Assembly: GCA_910584125.1 (NCBI GenBank)
Contig: CAJTXU010000016.1
Span: 4,141-68,140, forward strand
DNA length: 64,000 nt
Source: an uncultured Muribaculaceae bacterium
GTDB taxonomy: Bacteria; Bacteroidota; Bacteroidia; Bacteroidales; Muribaculaceae
Direction: 5' to 3'
This document shows positions 43,614 through 52,231 of this stretch, one piece after another. The notes beneath the pieces were generated by a model. It was not told the origin of the DNA and ran no database searches. It saw only the letters and a program-made list of their open reading frames with translations. Positions within the stretch are counted from its first letter, which is position 1; each line of letters starts with the position of its first letter. The translations under genes were made by a program, and so were the position numbers.

Positions 43614-45734
43614 ATGGATTTCAAGTTAACGAGTGAATACATGCCCACGGGCGACCAGCCCGAAGCCATCGCCGAGCTTTCGGAGGGCGTGCTCGCCGGG
43701 CAGAAGCATCAGACGCTGCTCGGCGTGACGGGCAGCGGCAAGACCTTCACCATGGCCAACGTCATAGCCAGGGTGCAGCGCCCCACGCTCATACTGTCGC
43801 ACAACAAGACGCTCGCCGCCCAGCTATACAGCGAGTTCAAGAATTTCTTCCCCGAGAACTCGGTGCAGTATTTCGTGAGCTATTACGACTACTACCAGCC
43901 GGAGGCCTACATCCCGGGCTCGGACAAGTATATCGAGAAAGACCTGATGATCAACGAGCAGATCGACAAGCTCCGGCTCTCCACGGCCGCGGCCCTGCTG
44001 TCGGGGCGGCGCGACGTGGTGGTGGTCTCGTCGGTGAGCTGCATCTACGGCATGGGCAATCCCGAGGATTTCGCCCAGACTGTAGTGCGCATCGCAGTGG
44101 GCGACCGCATACAGCGCAACGTCTTCCTTCGCAAGCTCGTCGACTCGCTCTACAGCCGCACCGAGGTCGACCTCCGGCGCGGCGAGTTCCGCGTCAAGGG
44201 CGACACAGTCGACATTATGCTATCGTTCGAGGAGATCCAGCTGCGCGTGATGTTCTGGGGCGACGAGATCGAGAAGATCCAGACCGTAGACCCCGCCTCG
44301 GGCGCTCCCCTCACCGATCTGGAGGGCTTCAACATCTACCCCGCCAACATCTTCGTGCCCTCGAAAGAGCGCACCATGCGCGCCGTCGACCAGATCGCGC
44401 TCGACCTCGGGGCGCAGTGCGAGTTCTTCCGACGTGAGGGACGAATCGTCGAGGCAGAACGCCTGCGCGAACGCGTCACGTACGACCTGGAGATGATCAA
44501 GGAACTCGGCCACTGCAGCGGCATCGAGAACTACTCGCGCTATTTCGACGGCCGCGAACCGGGCATGCGCCCGTTCTGCCTGCTCGACTATTTCCCCAAG
44601 GACTTCCTGACCATCATCGACGAGAGCCACGTCACGCTGCCGCAGATCCGCGGCATGAACGGCGGCGACCTGTCGCGCAAGATGAACCTCGTGGAGTACG
44701 GTTTCCGACTGCCGGCCGCCATCGACAACCGCCCCCTGAAGTTCGAGGAGTTCGAACGCCTCACGCCCCAGGTGATATACGTCAGCGCCACGCCCGGCGA
44801 CTACGAGATGCAGCAGACCGAGGGAATATTCACCGAGCAGGTGATCCGCCCCACCGGCCTGCTCGACCCCGAGATCGAGATCCGCCCTACCCTCAACCAG
44901 ATCGACGACCTTATGGAGGAGATACGACTCCGCATCGAGGCCGGCGAGCGCACACTCGTCACGACGCTGACCAAGCGCATGGCCGAGGAACTGAACCGCC
45001 ACCTCATCAAATGGGGCATCAACTCGGCCTACATCCACAGCGACGTCGACACGCTGGAGCGCATCCGCATTCTCGAGGACCTGCGCGAGGGGACGTATGA
45101 CGTGCTGATCGGCGTCAACCTGCTACGCGAGGGCCTCGACCTGCCGCAGGTGAGCCTCGTGGCAATCCTCGACGCCGACAAGGAGGGGTTCCTGCGCAAC
45201 CACCGCTCGCTGACGCAGACCGCCGGCCGCGCGGCCCGAAACGTCCACGGCAAGGTCCTGATGTATGCCGACAAGATCACCGACTCGATGCAGCGCACCA
45301 TCGACGAGACCGAACGCCGACGCGCCAAACAGATGAAATACAACCTCGACCACGGCATCACGCCGACCCCGATAGTCAAGAAGAAGGGCAACGACCTCAT
45401 CGAGATCTACGAGGGCAAGGAGGCCGACAAGGGTAAGGGACGCGCGAAGTCGCCGGCAGCGAGAGCCGCCGCCCCACAGGCCGCCGGGCACCCGCAGCCC
45501 GCGCCGCGCCCGTATATAGAGGAGGAACACGAGTCGCCGTTCGCGGCCGATCCGGTGATCGAATACATGAGCCTGCCCGAGATCGAGACAAGGATCGAGA
45601 AGTTGAAGCGCGACATGACGGCCGCCGCCAAGCGCACCGACTTCATCGAGGCCGCCCAGCTGCGCGACGAGCTCATCAACCTCCAGGACCTCCGCGAGTC
45701 GATCTTAAAGGAATCGGAACATGCGACACAGTAA
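43614..45734 (+). CDS. uvrB: Excinuclease ABC subunit B
   Basis: A 706-residue helicase-like repair protein. Walker A GVTGSGKTFTMAN (near 37), the beta-hairpin region with YYDYYQPEAYIP, DEXX-type motif TIIDESHVTLPQ, helicase motif VSATPGDYEM and motif VI TQTAGRAARN are all present. A UVR (UvrC-binding) motif lies in the last 40 residues (IEKLKRDMTAAAKRTDFIEAAQLRDEL). A Pro/Ala-rich linker around 610-645 precedes it. Its last 14 bp overlap ygiQ, starting an operon uvrB-ygiQ-S9 peptidase. Confidence 0.98.
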   Translation: MDFKLTSEYMPTGDQPEAIAELSEGVLAGQKHQTLLGVTGSGKTFTMANVIARVQRPTLILSHNKTLAAQLYSEFKNFFPENSVQYFVSYYDYYQPEAYIPGSDKYIEKDLMINEQIDKLRLSTAAALLSGRRDVVVVSSVSCIYGMGNPEDFAQTVVRIAVGDRIQRNVFLRKLVDSLYSRTEVDLRRGEFRVKGDTVDIMLSFEEIQLRVMFWGDEIEKIQTVDPASGAPLTDLEGFNIYPANIFVPSKERTMRAVDQIALDLGAQCEFFRREGRIVEAERLRERVTYDLEMIKELGHCSGIENYSRYFDGREPGMRPFCLLDYFPKDFLTIIDESHVTLPQIRGMNGGDLSRKMNLVEYGFRLPAAIDNRPLKFEEFERLTPQVIYVSATPGDYEMQQTEGIFTEQVIRPTGLLDPEIEIRPTLNQIDDLMEEIRLRIEAGERTLVTTLTKRMAEELNRHLIKWGINSAYIHSDVDTLERIRILEDLREGTYDVLIGVNLLREGLDLPQVSLVAILDADKEGFLRNHRSLTQTAGRAARNVHGKVLMYADKITDSMQRTIDETERRRAKQMKYNLDHGITPTPIVKKKGNDLIEIYEGKEADKGKGRAKSPAARAAAPQAAGHPQPAPRPYIEEEHESPFAADPVIEYMSLPEIETRIEKLKRDMTAAAKRTDFIEAAQLRDELINLQDLRESILKESEHATQ

Positions 45735-47640
45735 TAAGACAGAAGCCCCGGCGCCGCAGACCATGCCGCTGAAGACGGATTTCCTGCCTACCTCGCGCGA
45801 CGAGATGGACGCGCTGGGATGGGACCGGGCCGACATCATCATCTTCTCGGGCGACGCGTATGTCGACCATCCGTCGTTCGGCGCGGCGGTCATAGGCCGC
45901 ACGCTGCAGAAGGCGGGCTGGCGCGTTGCCATCGTGCCACAGCCCAACTGGCGCGACGACCTGCGCGACTTCAAAAAACTGGGACGTCCGCGCCTCTTCT
46001 TCGGCGTCTCGGCCGGAGCGATGGACTCGATGGTGAACCACTACACGGCCGCCCGCCGTCTGCGCCACGACGACGCCTACACCGCCGGCGGCCGCCACGG
46101 AATGCGCCCCGACATGCCCACCATCGTATACACCCGCATACTCAAGGAGCTTTTCCCCGACGTGCCCGTCATAGCCGGGGGCATCGAGGCGTCGCTCAGA
46201 CGAGTGTCGCACTACGACTATTGGGAAGACCGGCTGCGCCCCTCGATACTGCTCGACGCGCCGGCCGACATGGTGTCGTACGGCATGGGCGAGCGCACCA
46301 TGACCGAGCTGGCCCGCCGGCTCGACGCCGGTGAGAGGATCACAGACATCACCGACGTGCCCCAGACGGCCTTCATCAGCACGGGTGCCCCGGCCGAGGG
46401 CGACATCGTGCTCAGCCCCTACGAGGACTGCCTGCGCGAGCCGAAGCTGCAGGCGCTCAATTTCCGGCACGTCGAGGAGGAGTCCAACCGTTACGAGGGG
46501 CGCGTGATATGGCAGTCGGCGCGCGGACGCATGGTTCGCATCAACCCGATGTACCCGCCGATGACCACCGCCGAGATCGACGCCTCGTTCGACCTCCCCT
46601 ACACGCGCCTGCCCCACCCGAGATACAAAGGCAAGACCATACCGGCCTACGAGATGATCCGCCACTCGGTGTGCATGCACCGGGGCTGCTTCGGCGGCTG
46701 CGCGTTCTGCACAATCTCGGCCCACCAGGGGAAGTTCATCGCCTCCCGCTCGAAGGAGTCAATCGTGCGCGAGGCCAGACAGGTGACGCGTATGCATGAC
46801 TTCAAGGGCTACATCTCCGACCTCGGGGGACCCTCGGCCAACATGTACGCCATGGGGGGCCGCGACCGCGAGGTGTGCCGCCGGTGCGCCCGCCCGTCGT
46901 GCCTCCACCCGAAGCCCTGCCCCAACCTCGACAACGACCACTCGCGGCTGCTCGACGTCTACCACGCCGTCGACGCGCTGCCGGGCGTCAAGAAGTCGTT
47001 CATAGGCAGCGGCGTGCGTTACGACCTGGCCATGGCACCCTCGGGCCGGCCGGAGACCGACGCCGTCAACCGGCGCTACATCCGCGAGCTCATCACCGAC
47101 CACGTCAGCGGCCGGCTGAAGGTAGCCCCGGAGCATACGTCCGACGAGGTGCTGCGCTGTATGCGCAAGCCCGGTTTCGAACAGTTCCGCAAGTTCAAGC
47201 GCATCTTCGACAAGACCAACGCCGAGGCCGGGCTGCGACAGCAGCTGATCCCCTATTTCATCTCGTCGCACCCGGCGTGCCGCGAGGAGAACATGGCCGA
47301 GCTCGCCGCCCTGACCAAGGAACTCGACTTCCACCTCGAGCAGGTGCAGGATTTCACACCCACGCCCATGACAGTCGCCACCGAGATATATTACAGCGGC
47401 TATCATCCCTATACGGGCGAGAAAGTCTACACGGCCCGCACCGACAAGGAGAAGCTCGCCCAGCGCCAGTTCTTCTTCTGGTACAAGCCGGAGTGCCGCC
47501 GCCAGATTGTCGACGAACTCCGCCGCATGCGCCGCCCCGACCTGATCGAGGCGCTGTATCCGTCGCGGGGTGGCGGAGGCCGGAACGACAGAAACGACAG
47601 AAACAGAAAGAAAACCCATAATACCAAAAAACACTGTTGA
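45721..47640 (+). CDS. ygiQ: YgiQ-family radical SAM protein
   Basis: A 639-residue protein of the YgiQ (UPF0313) family. An N-terminal cobalamin-binding-like Rossmann region (about 15-200: DIIIFSGDAYVDHPSFG, FFGVSAGAMDSMVNHYT) is followed by the radical-SAM cluster motif MHRGCFGGCAFCTIS (near residue 320) and a C-terminal extension. The CRRCARPSC cysteine pairs around residue 383 are a secondary feature of the family. The reaction is unknown. Translationally coupled to uvrB by a 14-bp overlap; the link is probably only transcriptional. Confidence 0.92.
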   Translation: MRHSNKTEAPAPQTMPLKTDFLPTSRDEMDALGWDRADIIIFSGDAYVDHPSFGAAVIGRTLQKAGWRVAIVPQPNWRDDLRDFKKLGRPRLFFGVSAGAMDSMVNHYTAARRLRHDDAYTAGGRHGMRPDMPTIVYTRILKELFPDVPVIAGGIEASLRRVSHYDYWEDRLRPSILLDAPADMVSYGMGERTMTELARRLDAGERITDITDVPQTAFISTGAPAEGDIVLSPYEDCLREPKLQALNFRHVEEESNRYEGRVIWQSARGRMVRINPMYPPMTTAEIDASFDLPYTRLPHPRYKGKTIPAYEMIRHSVCMHRGCFGGCAFCTISAHQGKFIASRSKESIVREARQVTRMHDFKGYISDLGGPSANMYAMGGRDREVCRRCARPSCLHPKPCPNLDNDHSRLLDVYHAVDALPGVKKSFIGSGVRYDLAMAPSGRPETDAVNRRYIRELITDHVSGRLKVAPEHTSDEVLRCMRKPGFEQFRKFKRIFDKTNAEAGLRQQLIPYFISSHPACREENMAELAALTKELDFHLEQVQDFTPTPMTVATEIYYSGYHPYTGEKVYTARTDKEKLAQRQFFFWYKPECRRQIVDELRRMRRPDLIEALYPSRGGGGRNDRNDRNRKKTHNTKKHC

Positions 47641-47642
47641 TC

Positions 47643-49748
47643 ATGAACAAAACAGGATTGAAAATGTGTGCAATGCTATTGCCGCTGGCGCTGACCGCCT
47701 GCTCCGACAAGAGCGGCGGGGGCGACGCCAAAGTGATTGAAAAGCCGGAAATCAAGATTGAGAACGGCATGTTGACGCCCGAGGTGCTCGAGGCGTTCGG
47801 ACGCGTGGCCGAGGCCACACCCTCGCCCGACGGAACCCGCATCATCTTCACGCTGACCTACGAGGACATCGAGGAGAACAAGGGCAACTCGGAGGTCTAC
47901 ATCATGGACGCCGACGGCAAGAACATGCAGCGTCTGACGAAGACGGCCTCGTCGGAGTCCAACCTGCAGTGGATCGAGGAGGGCAAGAAGATCGCCTTCC
48001 TGCGCCACGACGACAAGAGCGACGCCACCCAGATCTTCACGATGAACGCCGACGGCTCGCAGCAGAAGCGCATCTCCGACGTCAAGAACGGCATCGAGTG
48101 CTTCAAGATCAGCCCCGACGGCAAGCACGTGGTCTACGCCTCGGCCATCGACGACTACAACAAGAACGACTCGACCCTCTTCAAGGACCTGCCCAAGACG
48201 ACGGGCCGCGTGATCGACGACCTCGGCTACAAGCACTGGGACGAGTGGGTGACCAAGATCCCGCATCCCTTCGTGGCCGAGCTCGACGGCGAGCTCAAGA
48301 ACGCCAAGGACATCATGGCCGGAGAGCCTTTCGAATGCCCGGTGCGCCCGTTCGGCGGCGCCGAGTCGTTCGCATGGAGCCCCGACGGCAAGCAGCTCGT
48401 GTACGTGAGCCGCAAGCTCAAGGGCATGGACTATGTCTTCTCGACCGACTCCAACCTCTATCTCTACGACCTGGCGAGCGGCAAGACCGAGCAGCTCACC
48501 AAAGAGGGCTTCCCCGGTTATGACACCGACCCCGCCTTCTCGCCCGACGGCAAGCAGCTGGCCTGGCTGTCGATGCCGACGGCCAAGTACGAGAGCGACA
48601 AGAAGCGCCTGATGGTGATGGACATGCAGAGCCGCCAGACACGCGACCTCACCGAGAACTGGGACTACTGGCCCGAGCAGATAGCATGGGCCAAGAACGG
48701 CGCCAGCATCTGGTTCACAGGCTACTATCAGGGCACGGCCCCGGTCTTCACGATCGACGTCAAGACCTGCGCCATCGACACGATAGCCACCGGACAGTGT
48801 GACTACGCGGGCGTCGTGCCCGTGGCCGACAACGCCGCCATCGCCCTGCGCCACTCGATGCGCGAGCCCAACGAGATTTATCTCGTGGCCAAGGACCAGA
48901 ACAAGGCCCTCACCGAGGTCAACAAGGAACTCCTCGGCCAGCTCAAGCTCGGCGAGGTCAACAAGGTGATCGTGCCGACCACCGACGGCGGCCAGATGAC
49001 CTGCTGGGAGATCCTGCCCCCCGACTTTGACCCCAACAAGAAGTATCCCGCCATCCTCTATTGCCAGGGAGGCCCGCAGCAGGCCGTCAGCCAGTTCTGG
49101 AGCTACCGCTGGAACTTCATGATCATGGCCGCCCACGGCTATGTGGTCATCGCCCCCAACCGCCACGGCGTGCCGGGATTCGGCACGGCCTGGAACCGTC
49201 AGATTTCGGGCGACTACGGCGGCCAGAACATGCAGGACTATTTCGCGGCCACCGACTACATCAAGTCGCGTCCCTACGTTGACGCCGACCATGTGGGCGC
49301 CATCGGCGCAAGCTACGGAGGCTTCTCGGTCTACTGGCTCGCCGGCCACAACAACGGCCGCTACGCCGCGCTCGTGGCCCACGCCGGCATCTTCAACGTC
49401 GAGGCGCAGTACCTCGAGACGGAGGAGATGTGGTTCGCCGACTTCGATCTCGGCGGCCCCTACTGGGACAAGGAGAACGCAACGGCGCAGCGCACTTACG
49501 CCAACTCGCCCCACCGCTTCGTCAACGAGTGGCAGGCCCCGATGCTGATCACGGTGGGCGAGCTCGACTACCGCATCCTCGCCTCGCAGGGAATGCAGGC
49601 GTTCAACGCCGCCAAGATGCACGGCCTCGAGGCCGAGATGCTCGTCTTCCCCGACGAGAACCACTGGGTGCTCAAGCCCCAGAACGCCATCCTGTGGCAG
49701 CGCACGTTCTTCCGCTTCCTCGACAAGTACCTGAAGGTGCAGAAATAG
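47643..49748 (+). CDS. S9-family prolyl-oligopeptidase-like lipoprotein peptidase
   Basis: A 701-residue protein. It starts with a lipoprotein signal (lipobox LTAC, Cys near residue 20), followed by a PD40/beta-propeller domain (about 45-430, with repeated SPDGK turns) and an alpha/beta-hydrolase peptidase domain (about 450-700). The nucleophile lies in GAIGASYGGFSVYW; Asp in VGELDYRI and His in DENHWVLKP complete the triad. It is likely a periplasmic or surface dipeptidyl peptidase. Third gene of the uvrB operon, with the start 2 bp after the ygiQ stop; a TTG two codons earlier was rejected. Confidence 0.93.
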   Translation: MNKTGLKMCAMLLPLALTACSDKSGGGDAKVIEKPEIKIENGMLTPEVLEAFGRVAEATPSPDGTRIIFTLTYEDIEENKGNSEVYIMDADGKNMQRLTKTASSESNLQWIEEGKKIAFLRHDDKSDATQIFTMNADGSQQKRISDVKNGIECFKISPDGKHVVYASAIDDYNKNDSTLFKDLPKTTGRVIDDLGYKHWDEWVTKIPHPFVAELDGELKNAKDIMAGEPFECPVRPFGGAESFAWSPDGKQLVYVSRKLKGMDYVFSTDSNLYLYDLASGKTEQLTKEGFPGYDTDPAFSPDGKQLAWLSMPTAKYESDKKRLMVMDMQSRQTRDLTENWDYWPEQIAWAKNGASIWFTGYYQGTAPVFTIDVKTCAIDTIATGQCDYAGVVPVADNAAIALRHSMREPNEIYLVAKDQNKALTEVNKELLGQLKLGEVNKVIVPTTDGGQMTCWEILPPDFDPNKKYPAILYCQGGPQQAVSQFWSYRWNFMIMAAHGYVVIAPNRHGVPGFGTAWNRQISGDYGGQNMQDYFAATDYIKSRPYVDADHVGAIGASYGGFSVYWLAGHNNGRYAALVAHAGIFNVEAQYLETEEMWFADFDLGGPYWDKENATAQRTYANSPHRFVNEWQAPMLITVGELDYRILASQGMQAFNAAKMHGLEAEMLVFPDENHWVLKPQNAILWQRTFFRFLDKYLKVQK

Positions 49749-49798
49749 TAGGCTAAGGTCTTTAAGGTCTCTAAGGCCGATGCGACTTAGACCCTGAG
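49749..49798. repeat. TAAGGTCT word repeat after the S9 peptidase gene
   Basis: Degenerate words GCTAAGGTCTTTAAGGTCTC and TAAGGCC, then the complementary ACTTAGACC; member of the 40034/50931/57661 family. Confidence 0.5.
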
Positions 49799-49807
49799 AT
49801 TCTAACG

Positions 49808-49841
49808 ATTACCCCATGTCTTTCTACAGGCATGGGGTAAT
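49808..49841. terminator. Bidirectional hairpin between S9 peptidase and recombinase genes
   Basis: attaccccatg (49808-49818) pairs exactly with catggggtaat (49831-49841) around 12 nt. Just beyond lies an ATGCATTATGCAT-type word repeat (49845-49879) that enters the recombinase gene end. Confidence 0.75.
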
Positions 49842-49867
49842 TTGCATTATGAATCACGCATTATGCA

Positions 49868-50803
49868 TCATGAATTATCCAGCCGCTTCATCATGCGGTC
49901 GATGCACCGCTTCTTCTGGTCGTTGCCGGGATGCACGTAGAGGTCGAGCGTCGTCGAGATCTTGGAGTGGCCGAGCAGGACGCTCACCGTCTTGTAGTCG
50001 GCCTTCCCCTCGATGCACCGCGTGGCGAACGTGTGGCGCAGGCCGTGGAACCTGAGGTGCGGGATGTTGAGCTTGGTGAGCAGACGGCTGAAATATGCAC
50101 GGTAGGTCCGCGGCTCGGTGGGCTTGGCCCGGTTGGTGACCACGTAGTCGGACGCGAAGGCCTTGCCCTTCAGCGGACGGAGCACCTGCAGGAGGTCGCG
50201 CGTCATCGGAATCTCGCGGTAGGAGTTGCGCGTCTTGGGCGACGTGACTGAAAGCTCGGTGTGCCCGCCACCCTCCTCCTCCACGACGTATACGCGGCCT
50301 ATGGTTTTGTTGATCGATATGACTCCGGCGGCGGTGTCGATGTCACCCCACGTCAGGGAGCAGACCTCCCCTATCCTGATGCCGGTGTGCAGGCAGATCA
50401 GTATGCCGAGGTTGCGGCTGGTCAGGTTGCGCTTCACGTATTCGAGCAGCCGGCGGTGGTGACGCAGCGAGAGCACCGGCAGTTCGGCGCCGGTGCGGGG
50501 AGTCGGGAACCTTATCTCCCAGTCGAGCGACTTCATGCCGAAATGCTTCGCCCCGAAACGCGACACCATCTTGAGCACGACCACCATGTCGTGCACGCTC
50601 TTGTGCGAGAGCCCGGCACGCAGTTTCTCCATCACGAATCTCTGCACGGCCTCCTCGGTGACGTCGCGCGACGCGCCGAACGCGGGGAGCAGATGGTTGC
50701 GGAGCGTGAGCTCGTAGTTGCAGATGGTCGACCGCTTCACATAGCGGCTCTTGTGTTCGGCCCATGCCGTGGCCACCTGACGGAAATCTGTTTCTTCAAT
50801 CAT
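49868..50803 (-). CDS. Solitary tyrosine recombinase (phage-integrase family)
   Basis: A 311-residue recombinase. An N-terminal SAM-like core-binding domain (about 5-95) is followed by the catalytic domain (about 115-300). All active-site residues are present: Arg in LHTGIRIGEV, Lys in SPKTRNSYREI, His and Arg in HGLRHTFATR, His in LLGHSKISTT and the nucleophilic Tyr in LDLYVHP. The size fits XerC/D and Bacteroidales DNA invertases as well as small integrases. No other phage or conjugative gene, no tRNA and no att-like duplication is nearby. A role in chromosome dimer resolution or in inverting nearby DNA is possible; neither is shown. Confidence 0.9.
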   Translation of the reverse strand: MIEETDFRQVATAWAEHKSRYVKRSTICNYELTLRNHLLPAFGASRDVTEEAVQRFVMEKLRAGLSHKSVHDMVVVLKMVSRFGAKHFGMKSLDWEIRFPTPRTGAELPVLSLRHHRRLLEYVKRNLTSRNLGILICLHTGIRIGEVCSLTWGDIDTAAGVISINKTIGRVYVVEEEGGGHTELSVTSPKTRNSYREIPMTRDLLQVLRPLKGKAFASDYVVTNRAKPTEPRTYRAYFSRLLTKLNIPHLRFHGLRHTFATRCIEGKADYKTVSVLLGHSKISTTLDLYVHPGNDQKKRCIDRMMKRLDNS

Positions 50804-50899
50804 AGTCTGAGATGTTTAAGTTGACTTATGTTCGATTGTAGTCGAAAATTAACAGCTTTTCGTCAGACGGCCACGTTCCGCCGCGGGCAAATGCTAAAA

Positions 50900-50929
50900 A
50901 AAGCGGAACCCCGCGAGGGATTCCGCTTT
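50900..50929 (-). terminator. Terminator of the gyrA-TPR unit
   Basis: aaagcggaa (50900-50908) pairs with ttccgcttt (50921-50929). On the minus strand the stem is followed by seven T residues. Confidence 0.8.
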
Positions 50930-50930
50930 A

Positions 50931-50977
50931 TAGGTCTTAGGCCTTAGGTCTTAGGTCTAAGGTCTAAGACCTAAGGC
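50931..50977. repeat. TAGGTCTTAGG palindromic word repeat
   Basis: GCCTTAGGTCTTAG (50941-50954) and its exact complement (50964-50977) form a hairpin, made entirely of the TAGGTCT/AGACCTA word family. It lies between the TPR gene stop and its terminator. Confidence 0.7.
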
Positions 50978-50988
50978 TTGCTTGTTAA

Positions 50989-52197
50989 TCAGAAATAGGT
51001 CTCGAGCGCGTAGTTGATGCTGTCGAGGATGCGGTCGACGTCGGTGTCGGCGGCGTCAAGCGCCTTGGCACGCTCGGCGATGGCCTTGGCTGCCTCCCAG
51101 TAGTTGACCTTCACGTCCTGACGCGCTTCGGGCTGGTTGCCCTCGATGTTGTTCCATACGGCCGAACCGGAGGTATAGAGCTTCTTGGCGGCGTTCTTGA
51201 GGGTCTCGATGTCGGCGTCGGCGAACTCGGCTGCCTTGCGGTAGTCGGCGAGCGAGGCCTTGTCGTCGTTCTTGCGGTCGTAGATGTATCCGCGCAGGCC
51301 GTAGAGGAATGCCTTGTCGGGAGTCTTGCCGATCTGCTCGGTCACGATGGCCACGGCGTCGTCATAACGCTCCTGCTGCAGCATCGAGTTGACGAGATTG
51401 TTGAGAAAGAGGGGGTTGCTGATGCCGAACGACTCATAGCCGTGGCGTGCAATGGCCTCGATCTCCTTCTTCGCGCGGTCTTCGAGCGTGGAGTCGCGAA
51501 GGGCGAGGTTCTGCCAGCATGCGATCTCATAGACGTAGTTCTGCGGGTCGGTGATTCCGGCCTTGCGTGCCTTCTCGAACGCCGCGAGAGCCTTGTCGAG
51601 GGCGTTGCCAGAGTATGCGCCGATACCTGCGTAGTGGTAAGCGAGGGCCACGACGGAGTCAGGCGTCGCCTTCACGGTCTTGTCGGCCCAGGGCTGCGAG
51701 GGCATGTCTCCGTAGATCATGAACGCGTTGTAGGCCTCGGGGTAGTAGTGCTTGTTGTTGAACATCTCGCCGCCGAACTGGAAGTAGTCGTTGTGGTGGC
51801 CGAGGATCTTGCCGAGCATCTCCTTGGAGTGCTTGGGCTTAACCTGACCCTTCTCGTTGGGGACTGAGTCGAGGGGAAGGGCCTTGAGGAACATCTCGTA
51901 ACCGTTGACGAGCTGGTTGCCCATGTCGATGAGGTTCACGGCGGGATCATCGGGATTGATGGCACGCTTCTTGAATCCCTCGTCGAAGGCGTCGAACTCG
52001 AGCTTGCCGGCCACATAGTATGTGCGGACGTCGCCCGACGTCTCGGGATTGGCGGCGGCGTCCTTGATGAGCGCGCGGGCCTCGCCTATCTTGTCGAGCT
52101 TGCCCGACATCTTGGCGGCCTGGTCGACCGCCGCCTTCTGGGCGCTCATCGATCCCACAGCCGCGAGACAGAGAGCCATTGTCAGAATTTTCTTCAT
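50989..52197 (-). CDS. Exported tetratricopeptide-repeat protein
   Basis: A 402-residue protein beginning MKKILTMALCLAAVGSMSAQ, a signal peptide (about 1-20); the longer frame adds 24 residues from the intergenic DNA. The rest is helical, with TPR-like pairs most evident at about 180-330 (YHYAGIGAYSGNALDKALAAFEKARKAG, FLYGLRGYIYDRKNDDKASLADYRKA). Such periplasmic TPR proteins are common in Bacteroidota; the partner is unknown. It follows gyrA by 34 bp and is probably transcribed with it. Confidence 0.82.
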   Translation of the reverse strand: MKKILTMALCLAAVGSMSAQKAAVDQAAKMSGKLDKIGEARALIKDAAANPETSGDVRTYYVAGKLEFDAFDEGFKKRAINPDDPAVNLIDMGNQLVNGYEMFLKALPLDSVPNEKGQVKPKHSKEMLGKILGHHNDYFQFGGEMFNNKHYYPEAYNAFMIYGDMPSQPWADKTVKATPDSVVALAYHYAGIGAYSGNALDKALAAFEKARKAGITDPQNYVYEIACWQNLALRDSTLEDRAKKEIEAIARHGYESFGISNPLFLNNLVNSMLQQERYDDAVAIVTEQIGKTPDKAFLYGLRGYIYDRKNDDKASLADYRKAAEFADADIETLKNAAKKLYTSGSAVWNNIEGNQPEARQDVKVNYWEAAKAIAERAKALDAADTDVDRILDSINYALETYF

Positions 52198-52231
52198 AGC
52201 TGTATAAGTTTTGTTTGATTGGATTTCAAAG

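Noticed and set aside
49868..50803. Integrative element anchored by the tyrosine recombinase
   Set aside because: No tRNA, no direct-repeat att pair, no mobility or cargo genes; flanking genes on both sides are chromosomal.
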